Shown here: in pieces, positions 8,453-17,244 of the stretch
Layout: every line of letters begins with the position of its first letter
Numbering within the stretch: the stretch's first letter is position 1
From: Brumimicrobium sp040882265
Lineage (GTDB): Bacteria; Bacteroidota; Bacteroidia; Flavobacteriales_D; Crocinitomicaceae
DNA: 40,863 bases
NCBI GenBank assembly: GCA_040882265.1
Contig: JBBEBO010000038.1
Coordinates: 1-40,863, forward strand
Direction of reading: 5' to 3'
Position numbers and translations under genes: made by a program
The notes under the pieces: model-generated
Database searches by the model: none
Told to the model about the DNA's origin: nothing
Seen by the model: the letters and a program-made list of their open reading frames with translations, nothing else

Positions 8453-9148
8453 ATGAAAGAAGATATAAAAAAATTAGCAAAAGCAATTTCACAACGCTTC
8501 GTTGCACATCCATGGCACGGAATTAACATTGGTGAAAAACAACCAGAAATAATAAACGCATTTATTGAAATTATACCTTCAGATGCTATAAAATATGAAG
8601 TAGATAAGGATAGCGGTTACATTCTAGTCGATCGTCCACAAAAATTTTCAAATCACATGCCATGTATGTATGGATTTGTTCCTCAAACGTATTGTGATAA
8701 ATCTGTTGCTGAATATTGTGCTTCCAAAACAGGTAAGAAAGACATTGTCGGAGATGGCGATCCTTTAGATATTTGCGTAATATCAGAAAGAGAAGTGAAT
8801 AGAGGCAACATTATCGCTGAAACAATTCCCGTGGGCGGATTTAGAATGATTGATGGTGGTGAAGCTGATGATAAAATCATTGCAATTCTTAAAGGTGATC
8901 AAGCTTACGGAAATATCAAATCTATTGATGACTTACCAAAAATGGTTATTGATAGAGTCAAACATTTCTTCCTCACTTATAAAGACTTAGAGGGGAATTC
9001 GAAGAATGTTGAAATCACACATGTTTACGGTCCAGATGAGGCGAAGGAAGTTATTAAAAGAAGTTATCAAGATTACAAAGATAATTTTGGTAATGCCGAT
9101 GAAAACTTGGTAAATGCTCTTTCTTCTTTTCTTAAAGAAAAAGTGTAA
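8453..9148 (+). CDS. ppa: Inorganic pyrophosphatase, family I
   Basis: Hydrolyses pyrophosphate to two phosphates, driving biosynthetic reactions. The family signature GDGDPLDIC is at ~100-108, with the metal-binding aspartates D101, D103 and D106. The upstream core YEVDKDSGYILVDRP and YGFVPQTYCD, and the later GGFRMIDGGEADDKIIAI, are the usual substrate-binding segments. At 231 aa it is longer than the ~175-aa E. coli enzyme. The extra residues are an N-terminal helix (AKAISQRFVAHPWHGI) and a C-terminal helical tail, a layout known in Bacteroidota and some eukaryote-like family I enzymes. It has its own promoter and terminator, so it is probably monocistronic. Confidence 0.95.
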   Translation: MKEDIKKLAKAISQRFVAHPWHGINIGEKQPEIINAFIEIIPSDAIKYEVDKDSGYILVDRPQKFSNHMPCMYGFVPQTYCDKSVAEYCASKTGKKDIVGDGDPLDICVISEREVNRGNIIAETIPVGGFRMIDGGEADDKIIAILKGDQAYGNIKSIDDLPKMVIDRVKHFFLTYKDLEGNSKNVEITHVYGPDEAKEVIKRSYQDYKDNFGNADENLVNALSSFLKEKV

Positions 9149-9174
9149 CAATAAACTTTTTAATTAGTTATATT

Positions 9175-9202
9175 GGTCGTGATTTATTGCGGCCTTTTTT
9201 TT
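9175..9202 (+). terminator. Rho-independent terminator after ppa
   Basis: GGTCG and CGGCC arms (one G-T pair, ~10-nt loop) are followed by eight Ts, 26 bp after the ppa stop codon. It separates ppa from the VWA gene. Confidence 0.75.
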
Positions 9203-9228
9203 GGATTAAATTTTGTTGAATCCTATTT

Positions 9229-10683
9229 ATGAGTAAATTACTTTTATTAGCGTTTTCTATAATACCGTTTTCTTTATTAAGTCAAATTATTTTTGATAAA
9301 ACAGTGCACGATTTTGGAGAATTGAGTGAAGGCTCAACTCGTTATGTTGATTTTTATCTAAAAAACGAAAGCAATGAAACAGCGTTTATTCTAAGTGTTG
9401 ACAAACCAATGGAGGTTGTTTATATACAAAAAGTAGCTATGGTCGCTCCAGACAGTACTTCTGTTATAAGGTTCCAAATTAATCAACGTAAGAAAGGACG
9501 ATTCAACTATAAAATACCTGTCTTTACAAGTGACAAGAAAGAACCTACAGTGATCACACTAAAAGGGAATTTAATTGCATTGCCTAAAGATGACAACAAC
9601 TTTGCTGCTTGCCCAGACTTTAATCAGTCTCCCTCAAATGGAAACCCAATGGATTTCAAGCTCACAGTTGAAACAATTGACAAAAGTACAGGAGAAAAAT
9701 TAGATAATTCAATTGTAGCATTAATTCAAAACGGATCACCCATTGGGAAATGGAAAACCAATTCCAGCGGAAAATTTACGACAAAAATACCACTGGGAAT
9801 AACTTACTTTTATGCTACCCATTCAGGATATCTTCCTGCTGAACTTGGCACTTACGTCAACTTTAAAAGAAATAAAGTCACTCTAGAATTAGAGAAACTA
9901 GACTCAGAAGAAGTAATTGCTGAAAAATCACCTGAACCAGAAGAAGAAGAAGAAGAAGAAGAAGGAGAGGTTAAGAAAGAAGAGTTGGAAAACAATAATC
10001 CTCAAAATGAAATCGAAGATATTGAAATCGAAGATATCATAGTTGAAGAAGAGGATGAGGAGAAAATTGAAGAGGAAGTACCTCCAAGTTTTAAAGAACT
10101 CGATAAAGAAAACTTTGATCCCGAGCATTTTATGCCAATCAATGTAGTATTTGTAGTTGATGTTTCTTCCTCAATGCGCCAAGCTGACCGTTTAGAATTA
10201 TTAAAATATTCGCTCACTCAACTCGTTAAAATGTTACGTCCTGAAGACAAAATTGGACTTGTTTCTTATGCTACTAATGCAAACGTATTACTAAAGCCAA
10301 CTTCAGGTGAGAATAAAGAAGAAATTAATGAAATTGTAAAAGATTTAAAAGCCTCTGGACTTACTGCTGGTGGGGAAGGGATAAAGTTAGGGTACCGACA
10401 AGCAAAGAGAAATTTTATAAAAGACGGGAAGAATCAAGTGATTATTATAACAGACGGAGCGTTTAATAAGAATTCAGGCAACTACAAAAGATATATCAAA
10501 CGATATTTGAGAAAGGACATTACTTTAACGGTTGTAGGAATTAAAAGTAATGAACGATCTGAAGAAAGTATGAAGGAAGCTGCTGAATTGGGTGATGGGC
10601 GATTTGTTTTAATTGAGAAACTCGCCGATGCACAGCAAAATTTAAAACAAGAAATTCGAATTGCAGCGTTTAAATATGATTAA
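9229..10683 (+). CDS. Secreted DUF1573-like / VWA-domain protein with acidic linker
   Basis: A 484-aa exported protein with a signal peptide (~1-19, ending LLSQ). Residues ~20-115 resemble the DUF1573 / ASPM-SPD-2-Hydin beta-sandwich (FDKTVHDFGELSEGS). A carboxypeptidase-regulatory/CNA-B-like fold follows (~142-222). A strongly acidic linker (~236-285) is encoded partly by a pure GAA tract at 9940-9964. The VWA domain (~303-480) has a complete MIDAS: D311-S313-S315 in DVSSSM, T379 and D409 in ITDGAF. There is no sorting domain or lipobox, so a periplasmic location is predicted. VWA domains usually mediate metal-dependent protein contacts. The GAA tract could be slippage-prone. Neighbouring genes give no clue to the partner. 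Confidence 0.8.
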   Translation: MSKLLLLAFSIIPFSLLSQIIFDKTVHDFGELSEGSTRYVDFYLKNESNETAFILSVDKPMEVVYIQKVAMVAPDSTSVIRFQINQRKKGRFNYKIPVFTSDKKEPTVITLKGNLIALPKDDNNFAACPDFNQSPSNGNPMDFKLTVETIDKSTGEKLDNSIVALIQNGSPIGKWKTNSSGKFTTKIPLGITYFYATHSGYLPAELGTYVNFKRNKVTLELEKLDSEEVIAEKSPEPEEEEEEEEGEVKKEELENNNPQNEIEDIEIEDIIVEEEDEEKIEEEVPPSFKELDKENFDPEHFMPINVVFVVDVSSSMRQADRLELLKYSLTQLVKMLRPEDKIGLVSYATNANVLLKPTSGENKEEINEIVKDLKASGLTAGGEGIKLGYRQAKRNFIKDGKNQVIIITDGAFNKNSGNYKRYIKRYLRKDITLTVVGIKSNERSEESMKEAAELGDGRFVLIEKLADAQQNLKQEIRIAAFKYD

Positions 10684-10805
10684 AAAATCATTGACCTATC
10701 AAGCAAGGCAAACAAGGTTGTAATGGGACTGATCAGAATATTTAGTGTATATTAGTGTTTAGACATTAGTAAGATTTTAGATGTTAGACAGGTAGCCCAA
10801 AAAAG

Positions 10806-11186
10806 TTACTCTTCCTTCCACTTCTTGAATGACTCCAATGCTCTTCTTTCTTTTTTAGATGGTTTACCAGTGCCATGCGAACGATAAGCCTCCTGAGTCG
10901 CTCTATAAGTTTTATATTTATTAAGCTCAACTTCTGGTGTTACATCGATAATATAATCAGTAACTAACTTAGCACCTACTCTATTCTTCAATAGGTCTTT
11001 TATTTTGTAGGTAAATGTTGCTGTATTTTTACTTAATGAAATACTGTCGCCAATGTTAACTTCTTTTGAAGGTTTTACTGATTCGTTGTTAACTTTCACC
11101 TTTCCTTTTTTAACCAACTCAGTTGCTTTAGAACGAGTTTTGCTTAATCGAACACACCAAAGGAATTTATCAATCCTAACGCTCAT
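10806..11186 (-). CDS. hslR: S4-domain RNA-binding protein, Hsp15 family
   Basis: A 126-aa protein with an N-terminal S4 domain: RIDKFLWCVRLSKTRSKATELVKKGKVKVNN and then PSKEVNIGDSI. The basic C-terminal tail (KPSKKERRALESFKKWKEE) is typical of Hsp15, which in E. coli binds free 50S subunits carrying a nascent chain. The start overlaps the 3' end of the YjbR-like gene by 11 bp, so it is the last gene of a desaturase-yjbR-hslR operon. It faces the VWA gene convergently across 122 bp that contain only imperfect TTTAGAYRTTAG-type repeats. Family assignment is solid. The precise ribosome-rescue role is by homology. Confidence 0.85.
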   Translation of the reverse strand: MSVRIDKFLWCVRLSKTRSKATELVKKGKVKVNNESVKPSKEVNIGDSISLSKNTATFTYKIKDLLKNRVGAKLVTDYIIDVTPEVELNKYKTYRATQEAYRSHGTGKPSKKERRALESFKKWKEE

Positions 11187-11532
11187 TTAACAACTCTTTT
11201 TGAATTTTCTTTGAGAATTTGCTAAAAACTAAATCGTATGAGTGATTTATTAACTCAATTATTAGATTGTCATTAACGTCGTCATTAAACTGTATGGTAT
11301 TCCAGTGTTTTTTGTTCATGTGATAACCAGGGCTAACCGCGCTATAAAACTCACGTAGCTGCATTGCTCTTTCTGGATCACATTTTAGATTACAACCCTC
11401 ACCAAGTTTAAGTCCAATTAAAGCAAACATTTTACCGTTGAGCTTAAATACCAAAGTATGTTCATCAAAAGGCAACGATTCCGTTACATGAGGCTTAGAT
11501 AAACAATAAGATCTGAATGAGTCTACATTCAT
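11176..11532 (-). CDS. MmcQ/YjbR family protein
   Basis: A 118-aa protein matching the MmcQ/YjbR (DUF419) family. It has an N-terminal helix with KPHVTESLPFDEHTLVFKLNGKMFALIGL, then CNLKCDPERAMQLREFYSAVSPGYHMNKKHWNTI and a C-terminal helix with SYDLVFSKFSKK. The fold resembles a double-wing DNA-binding domain, but the physiological role is not established. Length is normal. It starts 7 bp after the desaturase stop and overlaps hslR by 11 bp. Confidence 0.88.
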   Translation of the reverse strand: MNVDSFRSYCLSKPHVTESLPFDEHTLVFKLNGKMFALIGLKLGEGCNLKCDPERAMQLREFYSAVSPGYHMNKKHWNTIQFNDDVNDNLIIELINHSYDLVFSKFSKKIQKELLNER

Positions 11533-11539
11533 GAAAAGT

Positions 11540-12634
11540 TTATATTGTATCCTGCGTACCCAATTTCTTCAACATTTCACCATGGCTTTTTAAAGCGCCA
11601 ACAAACGTTTTTTCTGAATTGTATGGTAAATTAAACTCTTCAGCTGTTTCCTTTACAATCTTAGAAATCTTTTTGTAATGAACATGGCAAATATTTGGGA
11701 ACAAGTGATGTTCAATTTGAAAATTCAAACCACCCACATACCAAGAGAAAAATGAACTTTTAGGAGCAAAATTAGCTGTATTTATCAACTGACTTACTGC
11801 CCAATCCGCTTTAATATTACCAGACTCATCAGGCATCGGATAATCTGCAGAAGGAACTACGTGAGCAGGTTGGAATATAATTCCCAAAATAAAACCTGAC
11901 AAGTAATGCATTGATAAAAATCCTAATACAGTTATGTACCAAGGTAATGGAACAAAAATTAAAGGAAGTACTAGAACAATACCATAGTAAATAATTTTAT
12001 TCAAAATAATTCTAAATAAAAGTTTGTTTACTGAGTTTGTCTGCGTCTGAGTTAACCCCATATCCTTAAACTTCTTAATTTGTTTGAAATCTTTAACAGT
12101 TATCCACATCAAAGTCATCAAACCATACAAGAACCAAGCATAGAGGTGTTGATATTTGTGGTGCTTCAACCTTTTTTCATGAGGACTAAAACGCATCACT
12201 TTTCCAGGATCTATATCTTCATCCATACCAGTTACATTCGTATAGGTATGGTGCAGTACGTTGTGTTGAATTCTCCACATTGCATCACTACCACCAGCCA
12301 TTCCGACCAAGCCTCCTAAAAATTTATTTACATTTTTATTCTTGGAATATGCTCCGTGGTTTGCATCATGCATTATTGATAGTCCTAGACCTGCCATACC
12401 AAAGCCCATAAGGATCCACATCAGGAAGGACAGACCTACTGAGTTAATAACAGTTAACAACAATACAAAAGGAACAATATAAAGAGAAAGCATAAATATG
12501 GTTTTGATAACCATTGTAGAATTACCATACTTAGAAATATTGTTGTCCTTAAAATAACTTCTCACTCTCTTTTGAAGGGTTTTGTAGAACTCAACATTCT
12601 TGCTTCTATCAAATTTAATGTTTGTGTATTCCAT
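11540..12634 (-). CDS. Membrane fatty acid desaturase (acyl-CoA/acyl-lipid type)
   Basis: A 364-aa integral membrane di-iron desaturase. Three histidine boxes are intact: HDANH (89-93), HNVLHH (124-129) and QIEHH (306-310), the last as QIEHHLFPNICHVHY. Gln as the first residue of the third box is the mark of front-end (delta-5/delta-6-like) or linoleoyl-CoA desaturase-like enzymes. No cytochrome b5 domain is fused, as is usual in bacteria, so electrons must come from a separate ferredoxin or cytochrome. Hydrophobic helix pairs lie at ~45-90 and ~210-255. The likely role is membrane fluidity control. A good promoter lies upstream, divergent from pgk. Confidence 0.9.
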   Translation of the reverse strand: MEYTNIKFDRSKNVEFYKTLQKRVRSYFKDNNISKYGNSTMVIKTIFMLSLYIVPFVLLLTVINSVGLSFLMWILMGFGMAGLGLSIMHDANHGAYSKNKNVNKFLGGLVGMAGGSDAMWRIQHNVLHHTYTNVTGMDEDIDPGKVMRFSPHEKRLKHHKYQHLYAWFLYGLMTLMWITVKDFKQIKKFKDMGLTQTQTNSVNKLLFRIILNKIIYYGIVLVLPLIFVPLPWYITVLGFLSMHYLSGFILGIIFQPAHVVPSADYPMPDESGNIKADWAVSQLINTANFAPKSSFFSWYVGGLNFQIEHHLFPNICHVHYKKISKIVKETAEEFNLPYNSEKTFVGALKSHGEMLKKLGTQDTI

Positions 12635-12686
12635 ACATTTTTTATTTATACAAAATCTTATTAATTAGAAAACATGTATTGTAATG

Positions 12687-12715
12687 CAAATATAAGTATA
12701 ATTTTAAATGTTCAA
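12687..12715 (-). promoter_or_regulatory. Desaturase operon promoter (TTG / TAnnTTTG)
   Basis: On the minus strand, TATATTTG (12694-12687) is preceded by TTG (12715-12713) with an 18-bp spacer, close to the Bacteroidota -33/-7 arrangement. The start would lie near 12680, giving a leader of about 45 nt before the ATG at 12634. This is the best two-part match in the window. Confidence 0.55.
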
Positions 12716-12807
12716 AAACAACTTATGTTAATTAGTGGTATTATTCTGTCGGGTAGTATATTAAAAACCCCAATAAAAATAGGTCGTTTAGAAGTCGATA
12801 ATCTTTT

Positions 12808-12815
12808 TACTTTTG
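12808..12815 (+). promoter_or_regulatory. Putative -7 promoter element of pgk
   Basis: TACTTTTG matches TAnnTTTG and ends 10 nt before the pgk ATG, predicting a very short leader. No TTG is seen at -33. Confidence 0.4.
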
Positions 12816-12825
12816 TAATAAAAAA

Positions 12826-14016
12826 ATGAAAACTATTCATTCATATTCCTTCAAAAGCAAACGAGCTTTAATTCGTGTTGATTTTAATGTTCCCTTAAAT
12901 CAAGACCATAAAATTACTGATGATACAAGAATTAAAGCAGCAATACCAACTATAAAACATATTTTAAATGAAGGCGGTAGTGTGGTTTTAATGTCACACC
13001 TTGGACGTCCAAAAAATGGACCTGAAGAAAAATATTCTTTAAAACATTTAGTTAAACATTTAGGGGAATTATTAGATAGTGAAGTGATCTTTGAGTCTGA
13101 TTGTATTGGAGAAAATGCTTTTAAGACTACAAGTAATCTATCAGCAGGTAAGGTCGTTTTATTGGAAAATTTAAGGTTTTACTCAGAAGAGAAATCTGGT
13201 GAGCTTGAGTTTGCAAAATCTTTAGCAAAACATGGTGATGTATATTTAAACGAAGCTTTCGGAACAGCCCATAGAGCACATGCTAGTACTGCAGTTATTG
13301 CACAATTCTTTCCAAACGACAAACTTTTCGGTTTTTTACTTGAAAATGAAATAGAAAACATAGACAAAGTATTAAAGAGACCAGAACACCCAACTACAGC
13401 CATTGTTGGGGGAGCAAAAGTTAGTTCTAAAATTACGATCATTGAGCAACTTTTAAACTCAGTTGATCATCTTATTATTGGTGGGGGAATGGCATATACT
13501 TTTGTGAAATCACAAGGTGGTGAAGTTGGCGATTCTTTGGTTGAAAACGACTATTTAGAAATGGCTAACAATGTTTTAAATATTGCAAAAGAAAAAAATG
13601 TTCAAATTCATCTTCCTATTGATACCGTAGTTGCTGATAAATTTTCTGATGATGCTAGGGTAAAAACATGCTTAACAAATGAGATTGAAAAAGGATGGAT
13701 GGGGTTAGATATTGGTGAAAAATCTATTCAAAAATTCAATGAAGTTATCATTTCATCGAAAACTATATTATGGAATGGTCCGATGGGTGTTTTTGAAATG
13801 AAAGCTTTTCAAAACGGTACAATTTCTACTGCTAAAGCAATTGCTGAAGCAACTAGAAAAGGTGCATTTTCATTGATTGGTGGTGGAGATTCCGTTTCTG
13901 CAATAAATAAGTTTAATCTAGCAGATCAAGTTAGCTATATATCAACTGGAGGTGGAGCTATGTTAGAATATCTCGAAGGGAAAGAACTCCCAGGTATTGC
14001 TGCTATTAAGAATTAA
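12826..14016 (+). CDS. pgk: Phosphoglycerate kinase
   Basis: A glycolytic enzyme that transfers phosphate from 1,3-bisphosphoglycerate to ADP. The signature RVDFNVPL (17-24) and the phosphoglycerate-binding SHLGRPK (57-63) are present. Further family motifs are LLENLRFYSEEKSG, NEAFGTAHRAHAST, VGGAKVSSKI, IIGGGMAYTF, LWNGPMGVFEM and the C-terminal GGGDSVSA...STGGGAMLEYLEGKELPG. At 396 aa it has the usual bacterial length and is intact. It has its own short-leader promoter and is not in an operon with the other glycolytic genes of the window (eno, pfkA, pdhB). Confidence 0.97.
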   Translation: MKTIHSYSFKSKRALIRVDFNVPLNQDHKITDDTRIKAAIPTIKHILNEGGSVVLMSHLGRPKNGPEEKYSLKHLVKHLGELLDSEVIFESDCIGENAFKTTSNLSAGKVVLLENLRFYSEEKSGELEFAKSLAKHGDVYLNEAFGTAHRAHASTAVIAQFFPNDKLFGFLLENEIENIDKVLKRPEHPTTAIVGGAKVSSKITIIEQLLNSVDHLIIGGGMAYTFVKSQGGEVGDSLVENDYLEMANNVLNIAKEKNVQIHLPIDTVVADKFSDDARVKTCLTNEIEKGWMGLDIGEKSIQKFNEVIISSKTILWNGPMGVFEMKAFQNGTISTAKAIAEATRKGAFSLIGGGDSVSAINKFNLADQVSYISTGGGAMLEYLEGKELPGIAAIKN

Positions 14017-14096
14017 ATGCATCAGTCATATAGGTTCAAGGTTCAAAGCTCAAGGTTGTGAGTCATGCCTGCAACACCTTTAGTTGCGAGAGGCGT

Positions 14097-14145
14097 TCGA
14101 AGTCACAAACATAAATGTTGAGTCGGGAGATTTGTGCTTACTTCG
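14097..14145. other. Imperfect hairpin between convergent pgk and T9SS gene
   Basis: TTCGAAGT-CACAAA and TTTGTGCTTACTTCGA form a stem with a 3-nt bulge across a ~20-nt loop. It lies in the 182-bp convergent intergenic region, next to short GGTTCAAGGTTCAAAG direct repeats (14033-14048) and a GCAAC...GTTGC mini-hairpin (14071-14086). It may act as a two-way terminator, but no T-run follows. Confidence 0.3.
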
Positions 14146-14198
14146 ATAAAAGCAAAATATAGGTATCAAATCGTACAAGTAATATAAAAAGTGCGATT

Positions 14199-16618
14199 CT
14201 AATCAAGAACCGTTACGTGTCCTTGCCATTCATATTTTTTATCATTAATGTAGTCTCGTGTCCTAACTTTCCAAATATAAGTTCCTCCTTTTACTTTTTG
14301 ACCATTACCTCCATAAGTTCCGTCCCATCCGACTTCTGGGTTATGAGATTCCCAAACCATTTCACCCCAACGATTATATATTTCCAAATCAAAATCTTGC
14401 ACATCGATTCCATTAATATAAACCCTCCAGGTAGGATTGAAATCATCACCATCTGGAGTGAATGCATTAGGGGCATAAATCAACACTTCAGATTCAACTT
14501 GAATAGTTACATTCATTGTATCTGGGCAATCATATTCTGAAATAGCCACAAGTTGAACTTCATACTTTTCAATTTCTCCCTCTGGAAAGAAAATCACAGG
14601 TTCTTCATGTGTAGATGTTGCTGGATCTCCACTTTCAAAAGTCCATTCATAATTTTCAGCGCCATACGAGTGATTGTAAAATGTAACTTCGGTATTTAAC
14701 ATTGTGACTGGATCAGGAACAAAACTAAAATCAGCTCTAGGACTTGGATGAACAGTTAAAAAATCATTCACGGATGCAGAATCCACACAACCATCAGGTG
14801 TAACAACTACTAACTCCAAATCGTATTCACCTGCATCTTCGATATAAACATCTATCGTATCTGTGCTATTAAACTCTTGACCATCTGAAAGGTACCAATA
14901 AGCTTCCTCTACTAAATCTGATGGGGTATTGTTTGTAACTTCGAATAATGCAGGTCTACATTGCTTATCCTCATTCACAGAAAAACTCACATCTGGCAAT
15001 GGTGAAACTACTACTTCAACATCCATTGTGATAGGAAGTGTTCCGCAATTATCATTAACCTCAACAATATAAGTAGATGTTGATGTAGGTTTTACATAAA
15101 AATTATCTTGATTTGAAATAACATCTCCATTTTCATCTTGCCAAGTGTATGTATATGGCCCTCCTGCACCACCATCACCAATAGCACTAATGTTTACAGA
15201 ATCTCCAGGACAAATAGTTTGATCATCAGAAACTGTCCCTGTTGGTTCAGGATGTATGTCAATCTCTATATCCTCTGGACCTGATTCACACCCATATTCG
15301 TTTTCAGCATACACTGTGTATGTTGATGGATTGCCAGGGGTAACAGTTTGAATTCCGTCCGTATTACCAGTATGTGACCAATGATAATCAAACATAGATC
15401 CTCCCGTTGCTGTTGCCTCAATATCTGTTGAAGCTGTTGCACATATCACCTCATCTGGGCTCACATCTATAGTAACTGCTGGGCTTACATTTACAGTAAC
15501 AACATCAGTATCAATACATCCATTTGCATCTGTTCCTTCTACTGTATAATCTGTTGTTGTTGTAGGTGAGACTGTATGTGTTGCTCCAGCACCAAGCCCG
15601 TTGTCCCAATCATAAGTTGATGAACCTGTTGCCTCTATATCAACTGATTCGCCTTCACAAATTGTTATTGAATTTCCTCCACCTTGAACCTCAGCTGTAA
15701 CAGTTGAACCAGCATTAACTGTAATTTGAATTTGATCTGTATCATCACATGGAGCTGTACCAACTTCGTAATCAATTGTGTGAGTTCCAGCTCCAGCAGC
15801 AGTTGGATCAAATTCTCCACTGTTGGTAATACCAGTACCAGTCCAATCACCACCCATATTGGCTGCCGTTAATTGTACAGGGGATTCCCCTACACAAAAC
15901 GGACCTACCAAATCAATCGTTCCGTCAGGTTCTGCAGAACCTGCTGATCCAGGATCATTTGATAATTCCATAGAAAAACTTGTGTTACTGTTACTCCAAT
16001 CTTCTACTAAAATCANNNNNNNNNNNNNNNNNNNNNNNNNNNNNNNNNNNNNNNNNNNNNNNNNNNNNNNNNNNNNNNNNNNNNNNNNNNNNNNNNNNNN
16101 NNNNNNNNNNNNNNNGATAATTCCATAGAAAAACTTGTGTTACTGTTACTCCAATCTTCTACTAAAATCAAAATTATATCACCCGCATTTACTGCAGGAG
16201 CTGCTATAGTGGCAGGGCAAGGGAAAGAATTTCCAAACTGCGCACAACCAGAAGCAGCGGAAGCATAGTTACAAGAAAGCTCGTTGGCTACACTTACATC
16301 ATTACATGGATCTGCTAGATTTGTTATATCAAAAACTGCTACATCTAAAAACCCAGTCGTTGTATTACCATCTACAAGTAAATTTAATTGACCAGGTTGA
16401 TTAATAAACAATGTGATATATGCATAATTATTTGAACCTGCTCCGTTGATAAAATCTAGACAAGAAGACGGGTTAGGCGAACCAGAACTAAAGTTAAATG
16501 GTCCTGTCAAGGTACTATTATCACAGACTATTGTATTAGTATTACATTGCGAGAATGTTAATTTACTTGAACAAAAAAGTAATGTAAGTGCGAATAAAAA
16601 TAAAGCTAAATATCTCAT
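14199..16618 (-). CDS. Multi-domain secreted protein with type B T9SS C-terminal domain (interrupted by assembly gap)
   Basis: One gene written across the N gap at 16016-16115. The 55 bp on both sides of the gap are identical, and collapsing them restores a single in-frame protein of ~754 aa. The signal peptide is ~1-23 (ending LTFSQ). A PPC-like beta-sandwich (~25-175) with ILVEDWSNSNTSFSMELS follows. Four or five Ig/PKD-like modules come next, with repeated VCxGxS/ICPGDSV Cys motifs, Y-x-W cores and TYTVYAENEYGC-type edges. A PKD-like domain (YEWTFESGDP) precedes the CHU_C/TIGR04131 domain in the last ~92 residues (YAPNAFTPDGDDFNP, IYNRWGEMVWES, GHVTVLD). It is predicted to be a surface adhesin or gliding-associated protein. 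A small secreted protein gene lies 2 bp upstream. Confidence 0.85.
16016..16115. other. Assembly gap 1 (100 N) with identical 55-bp flanks
   Basis: Positions 15961-16015 and 16116-16170 are the same 55 bases. The gap therefore represents two contigs overlapping by exactly 55 bp that were joined with a fixed 100-N spacer. The true sequence is probably 155 bp shorter, with no missing bases. Confidence 0.9.
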
Positions 16619-16620
16619 AG

Positions 16621-16944
16621 TTACTTGTAATCAAAATTATAAATATCAAAATGAGTTAGGATATCAGTGACTTTGTGTTGTTCAACATTTATTTCCCTAA
16701 AATATATGATAAAGCTATTATTATCTGATAAGTACTCTATATTTTCAATTTCTTGATAGTAATTCTCAAGTCTCTCAATAAATAAAGGTAATTTAGATGA
16801 ATCAATGTTTTTTTTGTTCTCGAACTTTAACTGCATCGAATTGTCATCCTCATTAACTTGTTTTTGAATGGAAACTACTTCGTCTTTATTTTGACTATAG
16901 GAGCCGAGGCTCAGTGACAAAAATATAATCATCAACAATCTCAT
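16621..16944 (-). CDS. Small secreted protein, possible ferredoxin-like fold, upstream of T9SS gene
   Basis: 107 aa, not recognised. A signal peptide (MRLLMIIFLSLSLGSYSQ) precedes a mature part of ~89 residues. Predicted secondary structure by eye is strand (SMQLKFENK), helix (LPLFIERLENYYQEIE), strand (NIEYLSDNNS-FIIYFRE), helix (EQHKVTDILTHF), strand (IYNFDYK). That is a beta-alpha-beta-beta-alpha-beta order like a ferredoxin/HMA-like domain, but without a CxxC metal site. The stop codon lies 2 bp before the ATG of the 754-aa T9SS protein, so the two are surely co-transcribed. Two other genes of this size and layout precede T9SS proteins at 25830 and 28461. Function is unknown. Confidence 0.75.
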   Translation of the reverse strand: MRLLMIIFLSLSLGSYSQNKDEVVSIQKQVNEDDNSMQLKFENKKNIDSSKLPLFIERLENYYQEIENIEYLSDNNSFIIYFREINVEQHKVTDILTHFDIYNFDYK

Positions 16945-16989
16945 AACAATTTATTTATTAACAGTTGTTTTACAGACGTAATCTTTATC

Positions 16990-17023
16990 AGTAAGTTGCC
17001 TATAAAGAATAAAAAAACTTACT
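16990..17023. other. Inverted repeat in the 300-bp region upstream of the small secreted gene
   Basis: AGTAAGTT and AACTTACT (8-bp perfect arms, 18-nt A/T-rich loop) lie about 50 bp upstream of the ATG at 16944. The 16945-17244 interval holds no gene that I can support. Apart from this repeat and the hairpins after eno, I see nothing in it. Confidence 0.35.
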
Positions 17024-17202
17024 TATTTGTTAAAATAATTTAAAATGTAGTTTAGGCTTGAATAAACCTCAGCGTTGTGAGAAAAACTAGACCTTATTCC
17101 TTAATATTCAGAAATATAATATTTATTGCGCGTTAATTTTTGATTCACAATGAAGTGCTATAGTACACATAAACAATATTTTTTAAAGAGATGGTTTTTG
17201 TA

Positions 17203-17233
17203 ATCTTAAATAAGATACTGATATTAAATATCA
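17203..17233 (-). terminator. Tandem AT-rich hairpins after eno
   Basis: Two perfect inverted repeats lie in tandem just beyond the eno stop: TGATATT-A-AATATCA (17219-17233) and ATCTTA-AA-TAAGAT (17203-17216). They are AT-rich and lack a clear T-run, so they may mark the 3' end of the carA-eno transcript rather than a classical terminator. Confidence 0.35.
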
Positions 17234-17244
17234 ACTCTACTATT

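Noticed and set aside
9928..10217. Antisense open frames opposite the acidic linker of the VWA gene
   Set aside because: They arise from the GAA/TTC-rich repeat (poly-Phe or poly-Ser translations) and have no support as genes.
14199..16618. Two separate genes or a pseudogene split at 16016-16115
   Set aside because: The break is an assembly gap with duplicated 55-bp flanks. Collapsing the duplication gives a continuous frame, so there is no biological disruption.
16945..17244. Possible tRNA or small RNA gene in the eno downstream gap
   Set aside because: No cloverleaf or CCA-type end was found. Only AT-rich hairpins and short spurious frames are present.
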